From Sutcliffiella horikoshii (GTDB taxonomy: Bacteria; Bacillota; Bacilli; Bacillales; Bacillaceae_I): 57,158 nucleotides of DNA. The notes under the pieces were generated by a model. That model had not been told where the DNA came from and searched no databases. It was given only the letters and a program-made list of their open reading frames with translations. This document shows, piece after piece, positions 9,940 to 18,481 of the stretch. Position numbers and translations under genes: made by a program. Position 1 is the first letter of the stretch; the number at the start of each line of letters is the position of its first letter. The stretch spans positions 1-57,158 of the forward strand of contig NZ_JAIVKY010000017.1 of assembly GCF_020524325.1 (NCBI RefSeq). The letters are read 5' to 3'.

Positions 9940-10821
9940 CTAGCCTTTTACTTGCTCCCTCATTGCCTCTAATTCCTCTTTACTGAAAAGATATTTGGCA
10001 TTACAGAAGTGACAGTGCGTTTCTGCTTGACCGTCTTCTTCGATAATTTCTGTGATATCTTTTTCCCCCAAAGAAATGATCGCTTGTTCAAAGCGCTCTT
10101 TTGAACATGTACATTTGAACTCTATCGGCATAGTTTCGAGAACCTTAACATTGCCTTCTCCAAGGATTTCTGTCAAAAGTTCCTCTGGCGTTAAGCCTCT
10201 TTCAATCAACTTAGAAACAGGTGTCATATTATTGATTTTCTCTTCAATCAATGTGACCGTCTCTTCTGACGTACCTGGTAAGAGTTGAATGATGAAACCT
10301 CCTGCTGCAAGAATTGTGTTATCAGGGTTAACAAGTACACCCACCCCGACTGCAGAAGGCACCTGCTCGGAAGAAACAAGATAATAAGTGAAGTCCTCCC
10401 CAAGTTCTCCTGAGATCAATTCTGTTTGACCGGAAAAATGCTCTCTTAGCCCAAGGTCCTTTACTACAGAAAGTGTTCCGTTTGTTCCGACCGCACGCGC
10501 TACATCAAGTTTACCATGCTGATTCAAATCAAAGTGGGTTTGAGGGTTGGTAACATAGCCTCGAACTTGTCCCTTTGCATTGCTGTCGACTAAGATTACC
10601 CCAATTGGACCTCCGCCATCTATTTTTACGGTAAGTTTATTTTCACCCTTTAACATCGCACCCATCATGACGGATGCAGTCATTGCACGACCAAGGGCAG
10701 CAGATGCTGTTGGCCATGTATGATGGCGTTGTTGAGCCTCTCCTACTGTTTCGGTTGTTCTAATTCCATATGCACGTACTTGGCCTTCAAAAGCCAAGGC
10801 TTTTACAAGATAGTCTGACAT
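9940..10821 (-). CDS. hslO: Hsp33 redox-regulated chaperone
   Basis: Cytoplasmic holdase activated by oxidation. The 293-residue protein has the Hsp33 fold and the C-terminal zinc switch made of CxC (KCTCSKERF, about residue 237) and CxxC (HCHFCNAKY, about residue 270), which form disulfides when oxidised. A GGAG Shine-Dalgarno precedes ATG 10821. It lies 22 bp after coaX and 9 bp before yacD. Confidence 0.96.
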   Translation of the reverse strand: MSDYLVKALAFEGQVRAYGIRTTETVGEAQQRHHTWPTASAALGRAMTASVMMGAMLKGENKLTVKIDGGGPIGVILVDSNAKGQVRGYVTNPQTHFDLNQHGKLDVARAVGTNGTLSVVKDLGLREHFSGQTELISGELGEDFTYYLVSSEQVPSAVGVGVLVNPDNTILAAGGFIIQLLPGTSEETVTLIEEKINNMTPVSKLIERGLTPEELLTEILGEGNVKVLETMPIEFKCTCSKERFEQAIISLGEKDITEIIEEDGQAETHCHFCNAKYLFSKEELEAMREQVKG

Positions 10822-10843
10822 GTTAGTTAGCTCCTTTCGTGTT

Positions 10844-11617
10844 TCAATCTTCTTTAGTATTTTTCATATAAATTAAATGCAATCCTTTTAACGTTAAAAA
10901 TGGATCCACAATATCAATGACATCTGACTCATTGCCGATAAGGGAAGCAAGACCACCAGTTGCAATGACTTTCGGTGTGACATCACTTTGCCTCTTCATA
11001 CGATTTACGATACCCTCAACCTGCCCAACATAGCCAAAAAGAATGCCCGCTTGCATCGCACTTACAGTGTTTTTGCCAATTACTCCATCTGGTCTGGCAA
11101 TTTCAATTCTTGGAAGCTTGGATGCACGTGAGTAAAGCGCTTCTGTCGAAATGCTTATTCCAGGTGCAATTGCGCCACCCATATATTGCTTGTCCTCGTT
11201 TATGTAGCAATAGGTAGTTGCAGTCCCGAAGTCAACAATTACTAATGGGCTTCCGTAAAGATGTATCCCAGCCACCGCATTGACGATTCTGTCGGCTCCT
11301 ACTTCTCTTGGGTTTTCATATTTTATGTTTAATCCTGTTTTGATTCCTGGTCCGACGATCAGTGGTTTTAGATGAAAGTATTTTTGGCACATTCTTTCAA
11401 GGGAGAACATGATTGGCGGAACTACGGAAGAAATGATGATTCCTTCAAAGTCTTTAAAGCTTAAGCCTACATGTTCAAGAAGGGATTTGAAGATCATCCC
11501 GAATTCATCTTCTGTTTTGTTGCGGCTTGTTTCGACACGCCAGTGATGTTTTAGTTCTTCTCCGTCATATACACCGATTACGGTGTTGGTATTTCCGACA
11601 TCTAATACAAATAACAT
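10844..11617 (-). CDS. coaX: Type III pantothenate kinase
   Basis: First step of coenzyme A synthesis, phosphorylating pantothenate with ATP. The 257-residue ASKHA-fold protein has [14 protein letters not shown] at the N-terminus, [11 protein letters not shown] near residue 100 and [11 protein letters not shown] with the catalytic Asp. It heads the coaX-hslO-yacD unit and has a likely promoter 35-65 bp upstream. Confidence 0.95.
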   Translation of the reverse strand: MLFVLDVGNTNTVIGVYDGEELKHHWRVETSRNKTEDEFGMIFKSLLEHVGLSFKDFEGIIISSVVPPIMFSLERMCQKYFHLKPLIVGPGIKTGLNIKYENPREVGADRIVNAVAGIHLYGSPLVIVDFGTATTYCYINEDKQYMGGAIAPGISISTEALYSRASKLPRIEIARPDGVIGKNTVSAMQAGILFGYVGQVEGIVNRMKRQSDVTPKVIATGGLASLIGNESDVIDIVDPFLTLKGLHLIYMKNTKED

Positions 11618-11649
11618 TTATATCCCCACCATGCTTTAAAATTAGTTTC

Positions 11650-11680
11650 ATTATACTATATGGTAACCTAACTGACTCAA
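11650..11680 (-). promoter_or_regulatory. Possible coaX promoter
   Basis: TATAAT (11650-11655) on the minus strand with TTGAGT (11675-11680) at a long 19-bp spacing. Confidence 0.4.
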
Positions 11681-11817
11681 TAGAAATAATTATTCCTTGG
11701 GAAATCATGATTCGACAAGATTCTGGTAAAAAAACTTAACTCCTGTTTCCTTTCGTTCCGGGGTTCGCTTATCCAAAGTGAGTGCGCTTGCTCACTTCTT
11801 GAACCTCTTTGAACGCC

Positions 11818-11944
11818 GCTGTTGATTTCCGCAAATGGCTTCGCTTTCCGCGGGGCGACCTTGAGCCTCCTCACTTCGTTGCGGGGTCTCAACAATGTCG
11901 CTTCTCCCCCTCAGGAGTCTTCGCCTTTTGCTCCAATCAACAGC
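11818..11944. repeat. Intergenic GC-rich element, copy A
   Basis: A 127-bp element bounded by a perfect 10-bp terminal inverted repeat, GCTGTTGATT and AATCAACAGC. The interior (CTTTCCGCGGGGC, GAGCCTCC, GGGGTCTC) is shared with copies at 24259, 39678 and 56211 and, more distantly, with 21755, 41693 and 50667. It lies between the ftsH terminator and the coaX promoter, outside both transcripts. No protein is plausible. A separate small hairpin (AGTGAG/CTCACT, 11777-11796) lies beside it. Confidence 0.85.
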
Positions 11945-12013
11945 TAGAAACTACAGTCTCATCCCTGCACTTCAGTCAACAGGGGATATTCCTATTTACG
12001 CTTAACATCACAT

Positions 12014-12049
12014 AAAAAAGGTGCCTGAATTTTACTCCAGGCACCTTTT
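12014..12049 (-). terminator. ftsH terminator
   Basis: Minus-strand stem AAAAGGTGCCTG / CAGGCACCTTTT followed by a T run. Confidence 0.85.
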
Positions 12050-12051
12050 AT

Positions 12052-13986
12052 TTATTCGGGTTTGTTTTGGTCGGTAGATTCAGTTTTGATGTCATCTTTC
12101 TTAGAGTTGATGTTCACTTTCACATCATCGCCACCGTCAGCTTTTACAGGAAGTTCTGGAAGCTTCCCTTTGTCATATAGGTGTCTGATTTGATCTGCAT
12201 CAAGTGTTTCAACTTCTAATAGAGTTTGTGCTACAAGCTCTAGCTTATCACGGTTTTCCGTAAGAATCTGCTTGGCTCTTTCATAACACTCTTTGATGAA
12301 ACGTTGAATCTCCATGTCAATTTGGTGTGCAATGGCATCACTGTAGTTTTGCTCATTTTGGATATCACGACCAAGGAAGACTTGCCCTCCTGAAGCCTGA
12401 CCAAATTGCAATGGCCCAAGTTTTTCACTCATTCCGTATTCAGTAACCATTTTACGCGCTATTCCTGTTGCACGTTGGAAGTCATTATGGGCACCAGTAC
12501 TTGCTTCGCCAAATGTGATTTCCTCTGCAACACGACCACCCAATAGACCTGTGATCTTATCCAATAGCTCTGGTTTTGTCATAAAGTAACGGTCTTCTTT
12601 TGGAAGCATAACTGCATAACCGCCAGCCTGCCCGCGAGGTACGATCGTAACTTTATGTACCGTATCAGCTTCATCCAATACCACACCAATAATGGTATGG
12701 CCTGCTTCATGGTATGCAACGATATTGCGCTCTTTTTGGGAAATTACCCTGCTCTTTTTGGCAGGTCCCGCGATTACCCTGTCGATTGCCTCATCAATAT
12801 CCAACATATCAATATGCTTCTTGTCTTGTCTCGCAGCCACAAGTGCAGCTTCATTCAACAAGTTTTCAAGGTCTGCCCCAGAGAACCCAGGGGTACGCAT
12901 CGCGATTGTCTTCATATTGATGCTGTCATCGATAGGTTTATTTCTTGCATGGACTTTCAGTACCGCTTCACGACCTTTCAAGTCGGGGCGATCTACCGTG
13001 ATTTGACGGTCAAAACGACCAGGTCTCAATAATGCAGGGTCAAGAATATCCGGTCTGTTCGTTGCTGCAACGATGATGATACCTTCGTTCGCTCCGAAAC
13101 CATCCATTTCAACAAGTAATTGGTTTAATGTCTGTTCACGCTCATCATGACCTCCACCTAGGCCTGCGCCACGTTGGCGACCTACTGCATCAATCTCATC
13201 GATGAAAATGATACATGGAGCGTTCTTTTTTGCATTTTCAAAAAGGTCACGTACACGGGATGCACCGACCCCAACGAACATTTCCACAAAATCAGAACCA
13301 CTGATAGAGAAGAACGGAACACCAGCTTCTCCAGCAACTGCTCTTGCAAGTAATGTTTTACCTGTACCAGGAGGTCCAACTAGCAGAACCCCTTTAGGGA
13401 TACGTGCACCAAGCTCAGAGAATTTACGTGGATCCTTTAAGAATTCCACAACCTCGACAAGCTCTTGTTTTTCCTCATCTGCACCGGCAACATCTTTGAA
13501 TTTAACCTTTTTCTTCTCTTCGCTATATAGCTTCGCCTTACTTTTACCAAAGTTCATGACACGACTTCCGCCGCCCTGCGCTTGATTAAGTAAGAAGAAG
13601 AATAAGATAAAGATAATGACAAAAGGAATAATTGAAGTAAAGAAGGTTACCCAACCACTCGTTTCTTCCGCAGGGTCAACTGTCATTTCAATCTTCTGCT
13701 CTTGCGCGATGGATTCTACACGTTCCAAGGCACTTGCGCTATTAGGAAATACTGATACAAAAGTCTCTCCTTCTTTAGCGCCTTCCAACTTACCGCGTGC
13801 TTCATACACCGAACGCGTTGGTTGGATGGTGAATTCCTTCACCTTATTTTCTTCAAGATTCTGGATGAATGTATTATAGGTGATCGGTTTTTCGCTCGTG
13901 TTAGGGCTATTGAAAAAGCTCACAACACCAATGACCACTAAAAATATTAATAAATAAAAGATGGTATTACGAAATATTCTGTTCAT
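12052..13986 (-). CDS. ftsH: ATP-dependent membrane zinc protease FtsH
   Basis: Hexameric AAA+ protease of the cytoplasmic membrane that degrades membrane and regulatory proteins, including factors affecting sporulation in Bacillus. The 644-residue protein has two membrane segments (about 6-25 and 112-132) around an extracytoplasmic loop. The AAA domain carries Walker A GPPGTGKT (about 204), Walker [12 protein letters not shown] and the second region of homology ending RPGRFDRQI. The zinc site HEAGH is near residue 425. GGGAGGAGG precedes the ATG. The C-terminal tail is charged. Confidence 0.97.
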   Translation of the reverse strand: MNRIFRNTIFYLLIFLVVIGVVSFFNSPNTSEKPITYNTFIQNLEENKVKEFTIQPTRSVYEARGKLEGAKEGETFVSVFPNSASALERVESIAQEQKIEMTVDPAEETSGWVTFFTSIIPFVIIFILFFFLLNQAQGGGSRVMNFGKSKAKLYSEEKKKVKFKDVAGADEEKQELVEVVEFLKDPRKFSELGARIPKGVLLVGPPGTGKTLLARAVAGEAGVPFFSISGSDFVEMFVGVGASRVRDLFENAKKNAPCIIFIDEIDAVGRQRGAGLGGGHDEREQTLNQLLVEMDGFGANEGIIIVAATNRPDILDPALLRPGRFDRQITVDRPDLKGREAVLKVHARNKPIDDSINMKTIAMRTPGFSGADLENLLNEAALVAARQDKKHIDMLDIDEAIDRVIAGPAKKSRVISQKERNIVAYHEAGHTIIGVVLDEADTVHKVTIVPRGQAGGYAVMLPKEDRYFMTKPELLDKITGLLGGRVAEEITFGEASTGAHNDFQRATGIARKMVTEYGMSEKLGPLQFGQASGGQVFLGRDIQNEQNYSDAIAHQIDMEIQRFIKECYERAKQILTENRDKLELVAQTLLEVETLDADQIRHLYDKGKLPELPVKADGGDDVKVNINSKKDDIKTESTDQNKPE

Positions 13987-14022
13987 CCCTTACCTCCTCC
14001 CACGATAGCCAAACTAAACCAA

Positions 14023-14051
14023 TAGTAACATAGTAAATTAATCCAATTCAA
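14023..14051 (-). promoter_or_regulatory. Possible ftsH promoter
   Basis: TTGAAT (14046-14051), 17 bp, TTACTA (14023-14028) on the minus strand. The -10 is weak. Confidence 0.35.
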
Positions 14052-14071
14052 GGAATCTGTATTGGGATAGC

Positions 14072-14620
14072 TTATTCTTCTACGTTAGAATAAATTTCAG
14101 GTTTCAATACTCCGATATAAGGAAGGTTACGATATTTTTCAGCAAAATCTAGGCCATATCCTACTACAAACTCATCTGGTACGATGAACCCTACATAGTC
14201 AGCTGTAATATCAGCTTTTCTTCCACTTGGTTTATCAAGAAGTGTAACAATCTTGATGGATTTCGCTTTACGGTAGCGGAATAGTTCCACTAGGTAGCTT
14301 AGCGTCAAGCCACTGTCGATGATGTCTTCAATAATAAGGATGTCTCTTCCTTCTACTGAAGTATCCAAGTCTTTTAGGATTTTCACTTCACCAGAGGAAA
14401 CAGTGGAGTTTCCGTAGCTTGAAACGTCCATGAAATCCATTTCTAAATATGTATCCATACGTTTGATAAGGTCACCCATGAAAGGCATTGCGCCTTTTAA
14501 CACGCCGATTGCCAAAGGAAAACGATCACTGTAGTCCTCTGTTAATTGTGCACCTAATTCTCTAACCTTTACTTGAAGTTCTTCTTCACTAAAGAGTACT
14601 TTTTCGATATCTTTGTTCAT
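14072..14620 (-). CDS. hprT: Hypoxanthine-guanine phosphoribosyltransferase
   Basis: Purine salvage: converts hypoxanthine and guanine with PRPP to IMP and GMP. The 182-residue protein has the PRPP loop [13 protein letters not shown] (about residue 100) and the C-terminal [19 protein letters not shown] use ATG 14620 because GGGAGGC lies 9 nt upstream; a longer frame begins inside tilS. The start overlaps the tilS stop (ATGA), indicating coupling. Confidence 0.95.
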   Translation of the reverse strand: MNKDIEKVLFSEEELQVKVRELGAQLTEDYSDRFPLAIGVLKGAMPFMGDLIKRMDTYLEMDFMDVSSYGNSTVSSGEVKILKDLDTSVEGRDILIIEDIIDSGLTLSYLVELFRYRKAKSIKIVTLLDKPSGRKADITADYVGFIVPDEFVVGYGLDFAEKYRNLPYIGVLKPEIYSNVEE

Positions 14621-16038
14621 TTCTTTGTTGCCTCCCAAACTTTTTGACTCGTCTTGCAAGTTAATACTAAAACAGGACCCATCGTTTCCTCTGTCGCTTC
14701 AAAAGTGGAACGTTTAAGCATGGGCATCCACAAAATCTCATTGTTGGCATCGACGATTAAAGGCCATGTATCTCGATTGTGCAGAGGTATTTTACCTTCA
14801 ATAAAAATGCTTTTGATTTTTTTGGAGCCGTTTGTCCCCTTCAGCTTGATTCGATCCCCGTCATTACGGGTTCTCGCATATAGTGGAAGGACGACCTTCG
14901 ATAAATCAATCACCGCTTGATTTTTTTTGACATCCCGTGGTTTATCTTGTGTCCAAATCTCGCTGGTGATCATAAAATCGGTTGGCAGCTTTACATTACC
15001 AGGGACTTCAAGCATACGCTTGTAGGCTTTATCACATTCATCCTTATTAAATGTCAATGTGCATTCATTATAGGATTTGATAACCTGTAAGCCATTTGGG
15101 AAATGCAGCCTTCCAGAAGGGTGTTCACTTTCCAATAAGGATAATAAATTATCAATATGTATAGAGGAAAGAGATGGAGGAATTTCATTATTATAGAGAT
15201 AGTTTAATATTAGTTGAATCCCACGCCTTTGTAAAGGTTTAGCCATGAAAAGCAAAGGTTTTCTGTCCAATACCACCCTATCGTTCTCTTTACGCTTAAT
15301 AACGTCAATCCATTCCTTTTCCATTAATGCCCCTATGTATTGTTCACTTTCTTGTACCTGCTCGCTGAAAGCTTGGAACCTCTGATGAAGTCCGGGAAAT
15401 TCCTCTTTCAAGATTGGCAAGATATGATGCCGAAGTCTGTTTCTTCTGTAAGCGTCCTTGTCATTGCTTGGATCATGCCTGAATGGAACTTCATGCGATG
15501 TTAAATATTCCATAATCTCAGATTTGGAGACAGTGAGGAATGGCCGTACAATTACTCCATCACCAAAAGTCCGTTTAGGAAGAATGCCCGCATATCCAGT
15601 CATCGATGACCCTCTTCCAAGTCTCATCAGAATGGTTTCCACCTGATCGTCAGCATGATGACCGAGCGCCAGAACGTCCGCGCCGTATTTCTTCATCACT
15701 TTTTCATAAAAACCATAACGGCATTCTCTTGCTGCAACTTGCACGGTGAGTTTTTTCTCGTTTTGATAGGCAGACACATCTATTTGTTCTGCTTCAAAGA
15801 GAAGACGTCTTTCCTTACATTGCTGCTTTACAAACTTCATATCCTCTTCGGATTCCGCCCCTCGGAACATATGATCGACATGGGCCACTACTAACTTCAA
15901 GCGTTTTGTTTCTTTAATAGAATCCAAATAATGAAGCAAACCCATAGAATCTGCTCCGCCGCTTACACCAACCACCACAGTCGAGTTGGCTGGCAGCAGG
16001 TCATATTTACCTATGAATGTCGAGACAGTTTCCCACAT
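14617..16038 (-). CDS. tilS: tRNA(Ile)-lysidine synthase
   Basis: Modifies C34 of the CAU-anticodon tRNA-Ile to lysidine, so that it reads AUA codons. The 473-residue protein has the PP-loop [17 protein letters not shown] (about residue 22), [16 protein letters not shown] and [20 protein letters not shown], then the TilS substrate-binding and C-terminal domains. It overlaps hprT by 4 nt. The 143-bp gap to yabT holds no obvious terminator. Confidence 0.95.
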   Translation of the reverse strand: MWETVSTFIGKYDLLPANSTVVVGVSGGADSMGLLHYLDSIKETKRLKLVVAHVDHMFRGAESEEDMKFVKQQCKERRLLFEAEQIDVSAYQNEKKLTVQVAARECRYGFYEKVMKKYGADVLALGHHADDQVETILMRLGRGSSMTGYAGILPKRTFGDGVIVRPFLTVSKSEIMEYLTSHEVPFRHDPSNDKDAYRRNRLRHHILPILKEEFPGLHQRFQAFSEQVQESEQYIGALMEKEWIDVIKRKENDRVVLDRKPLLFMAKPLQRRGIQLILNYLYNNEIPPSLSSIHIDNLLSLLESEHPSGRLHFPNGLQVIKSYNECTLTFNKDECDKAYKRMLEVPGNVKLPTDFMITSEIWTQDKPRDVKKNQAVIDLSKVVLPLYARTRNDGDRIKLKGTNGSKKIKSIFIEGKIPLHNRDTWPLIVDANNEILWMPMLKRSTFEATEETMGPVLVLTCKTSQKVWEATKK

Positions 16039-16181
16039 AATAGTGTACCCATTCCTTTAATCTACGCGTATAATTTCTATTTTATCCTACCATTTGACTT
16101 CTTCTCCTGCAAAAATAGATGCTTATCCAAAAACATCCATACTGCTTTATACCCCCAAACCCATCCTCGAAACGCTTATAC

Positions 16182-17225
16182 CTACATTACCTGACCATAT
16201 AAATAGAAGAAATATGCAAACAGTATGACTGATAAAAGCACGGCAGTTTCCATCCATCCTTTACTTGTTGCTTTCTTTGGAACAGGCTGACTTTGTGAGC
16301 TGCCAGTATTTCTAGCCGCTCGACTCGTACTAGCAGCAGGCCCTTGCTTGGCCTTGTTGCTTACCGGTCGTTGCGCCGTCCCCTTTGGAGTAGGGGTTGG
16401 GTTTCGCTTACTCATGACCGCGAGCATCCCTGTTTTCATTTCGTGTGCAGAGGAATATTCACCGGCTAACGCTCTCAACAGGACCACTTTATACCTTTTC
16501 AGCCAAGCATCTTTATCAATCTGCTCTTCAAGTTGCTTGCGCCCTCCCTCTCCGTTCTTTTGGAACTGTTTCGGGAAACAGATATGAATCATGATCATCG
16601 CCACAGCAAAAAGGTCGTAAGTAGCTTCTGCCTTTCTAGAACCCAGTCCCCAATAACCCCGATCAAAAAACTCCGTGAACTCTTTAATGGCCCGGCCATG
16701 CTGAGTTGTGCCACCTACATCGATAAGACGTACTTTCGGAGGGGTTGCCGTTACAATGAGATTATCTGGTTTGAGATCTCCAAACACCCAACCTTCTTGA
16801 TGAAGGGTTTCAAGATCTGTGAGCAATTGCAAGGTTAATATACCAGCCCACTCCATGCCCCTTTTTTGGACAAATGATAAAAGAGGTTCACCTTCTAGGT
16901 ATTCCATTACATAAAAAGAAAAAGACTGTTTCCCGCCTAGGTTTGGTCTCTCCCAATCATCTACATCTAACAAAGAAGGCCCCAGGGAGAACCCTCGGAC
17001 CTTCGAAAAATGACGCAGGACGTTAACCTCAGAAGTGATGGACATGCTGTTTTCACTTATTTTTAATGCAGCTAATCCCTTTGAACTCCTAGTTAGATAT
17101 ACATACCCCGTCGCACCGTACCCGAGTGTTCTGACAATGGTGTATCTCTCTTTATGCCATTTTCCGATAATGGTCGTCCCTTGAGGCAGGTTACCTACCG
17201 GATTCTTCATAGTATTGTTCATCAT
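16182..17225 (-). CDS. yabT: Membrane Hanks-type Ser/Thr protein kinase (YabT-like)
   Basis: Probable DNA-stimulated kinase acting in sporulation, as described for B. subtilis YabT. The 347-residue protein has a kinase domain (about 20-260) with glycine loop LGYGATGYVYL, AALKIS Lys and catalytic FGDLKPDNL. It has LIDVGG where most kinases have DFG, and FGD in place of HRD. A basic low-complexity linker rich in Pro, Thr, Ser and Lys (about 270-325) leads to a single C-terminal membrane segment (about 328-345), so the kinase faces the cytoplasm. It overlaps yabS by 35 nt. AGGAGC lies 10 nt before the first of two consecutive ATGs. Confidence 0.9.
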   Translation of the reverse strand: MMNNTMKNPVGNLPQGTTIIGKWHKERYTIVRTLGYGATGYVYLTRSSKGLAALKISENSMSITSEVNVLRHFSKVRGFSLGPSLLDVDDWERPNLGGKQSFSFYVMEYLEGEPLLSFVQKRGMEWAGILTLQLLTDLETLHQEGWVFGDLKPDNLIVTATPPKVRLIDVGGTTQHGRAIKEFTEFFDRGYWGLGSRKAEATYDLFAVAMIMIHICFPKQFQKNGEGGRKQLEEQIDKDAWLKRYKVVLLRALAGEYSSAHEMKTGMLAVMSKRNPTPTPKGTAQRPVSNKAKQGPAASTSRAARNTGSSQSQPVPKKATSKGWMETAVLLSVILFAYFFYLYGQVM

Positions 17226-17928
17226 CGGAAATCAAGCTCCTCAGGTTACGTGTTTCTTTAAAATAAGGAATGGCTTCTTGAATGGCAGGACCTGTTGGCG
17301 TGATCCCGCCTGTCGATAGTTTTGGAAAAATACTGGACAGCGATTCCAACTTCGGTGTCCAATCTAAGATCTTCTCCACTTCTTGGCGTTTTCCCGGGAA
17401 AACAAAGGCTGAAAACTGGTTATCACCAATTCTTGCATTCAAGCTAAGTGCCAAATCCAACAGTGCTTCCTTGACGGTTGGAAGCTTGGATTTCATGCTA
17501 GCACTAGTATCAACAAGAATCAGCACCTGCAGGGAAACCGTTTCACCCAGTTCATCTACGACTTCCATCACTTCCCCCCGTTTCTCAGGCGGAAGGTCCT
17601 CCATGGAAGTTTCTGAACCCAATATTTGTTGAAGTTCCTTATTAATAACCCCCTGTAAAGTTTGGGTCATCGCTTTTCTGGTCACCATCTGGACTGTCTG
17701 AGATAAGTTCTTGGCATACACAATTTGACTGACGCCGCCACCAGACATTGCGATCCCCTCTATCTCTTGCATTCCTCTTTCATCTATCGTATCCTCATCC
17801 ATCACCCCAATAACATTTACTGTAATACCCTGCTCCTTCGCAAGGGCTGCCATGGCAATTGGGTCGTCCCCTGAATTTGAGCATCCATCTGTAATCAATA
17901 AAATTTGTTTTAACGTTCCTTTATACAC
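17191..17928 (-). CDS. yabS: VWA-domain protein YabS
   Basis: A 245-residue protein with a von Willebrand A domain in the C-terminal half, carrying the MIDAS motif DTSAS near residue 140 and the later GGITPTG. The N-terminal half also resembles the end of a VWA domain (ILLITDGCSNSGDDP). Translation starts at GTG 17928, with GGAGGGG 7 nt upstream. It lies with the kinase gene yabT after spoIIE, as in B. subtilis. Its role is not defined; a protein-interaction platform used with YabT during sporulation is a guess from the pairing. Confidence 0.88.
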   Translation of the reverse strand: MYKGTLKQILLITDGCSNSGDDPIAMAALAKEQGITVNVIGVMDEDTIDERGMQEIEGIAMSGGGVSQIVYAKNLSQTVQMVTRKAMTQTLQGVINKELQQILGSETSMEDLPPEKRGEVMEVVDELGETVSLQVLILVDTSASMKSKLPTVKEALLDLALSLNARIGDNQFSAFVFPGKRQEVEKILDWTPKLESLSSIFPKLSTGGITPTGPAIQEAIPYFKETRNLRSLISDDEQYYEESGR

Positions 17929-18016
17929 GTTTCGTCCCCTCCTAATGCGTATAATTTACATTAGCCATCATGGACGAAACGGACTTAATTTATACCTTTT
18001 GTACGCAATTTACCTT

Positions 18017-18481
18017 CTAAGATGTATTCACCCCAAGCACTTCCTTTTTACTCAGTAATGATAGGGCAAACTTGAACTCTGCTAGTAGATAGATTGGCAG
18101 TTTAGAGAGTTGCCCTATTCGTTCCTTCCCGGACGATGCTTTATTCGGCATAGTAGCTGTAATCTTTTCTTTTCCATCCTCGTTTGTTGCTTTCATTCTG
18201 GATAAAAGACTAATCTCTTGATCCTTCACATGTCGGGCGATCACCGCCGGCGTGTTCATTGTTCTTTTCATCACAGTTCCGGCATTACCTAACTCGTTGG
18301 CCGTTCTACCCAGCATGATCTCCGCACTACTTACAAGTTTCAGAACTTGTCTCCCCAGCATATTCTTAGGACTGCCGGACACCACTTCAACATTTTTACT
18401 CTCCATTACCTCCACGATCTCACGACGGCCACCCATTTCTCTCACAAGACCCGTTACCATTTTAGATAAAGTTTTCAACAT
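18017..18481 (-). CDS. Unrecognised 154-residue basic protein between spoIIE and yabS
   Basis: I do not recognise this protein, and B. subtilis has nothing here between spoIIE and yabS. It starts one base after the spoIIE stop (TAAATG), and its Shine-Dalgarno GGAGG is formed by the last codons of spoIIE, so translation should follow spoIIE. Codon use across the frame looks like that of real genes nearby. The protein is soluble-looking, Lys/Arg rich, with amphipathic helices (LGRQVLKLVSSAEIMLGRTA, then LPIYLLAEFKFALSLLSKKE). It has no signal peptide, cysteine or catalytic motif I can name. Position suggests expression with spoIIE at the onset of sporulation. Confidence 0.7.
   Translation of the reverse strand: MLKTLSKMVTGLVREMGGRREIVEVMESKNVEVVSGSPKNMLGRQVLKLVSSAEIMLGRTANELGNAGTVMKRTMNTPAVIARHVKDQEISLLSRMKATNEDGKEKITATMPNKASSGKERIGQLSKLPIYLLAEFKFALSLLSKKEVLGVNTS

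Noticed and set aside
12655-13032. Plus-strand frames of 104-127 codons opposite ftsH
   Set aside because: They are shadows of a conserved coding sequence; no promoter or ribosome site.
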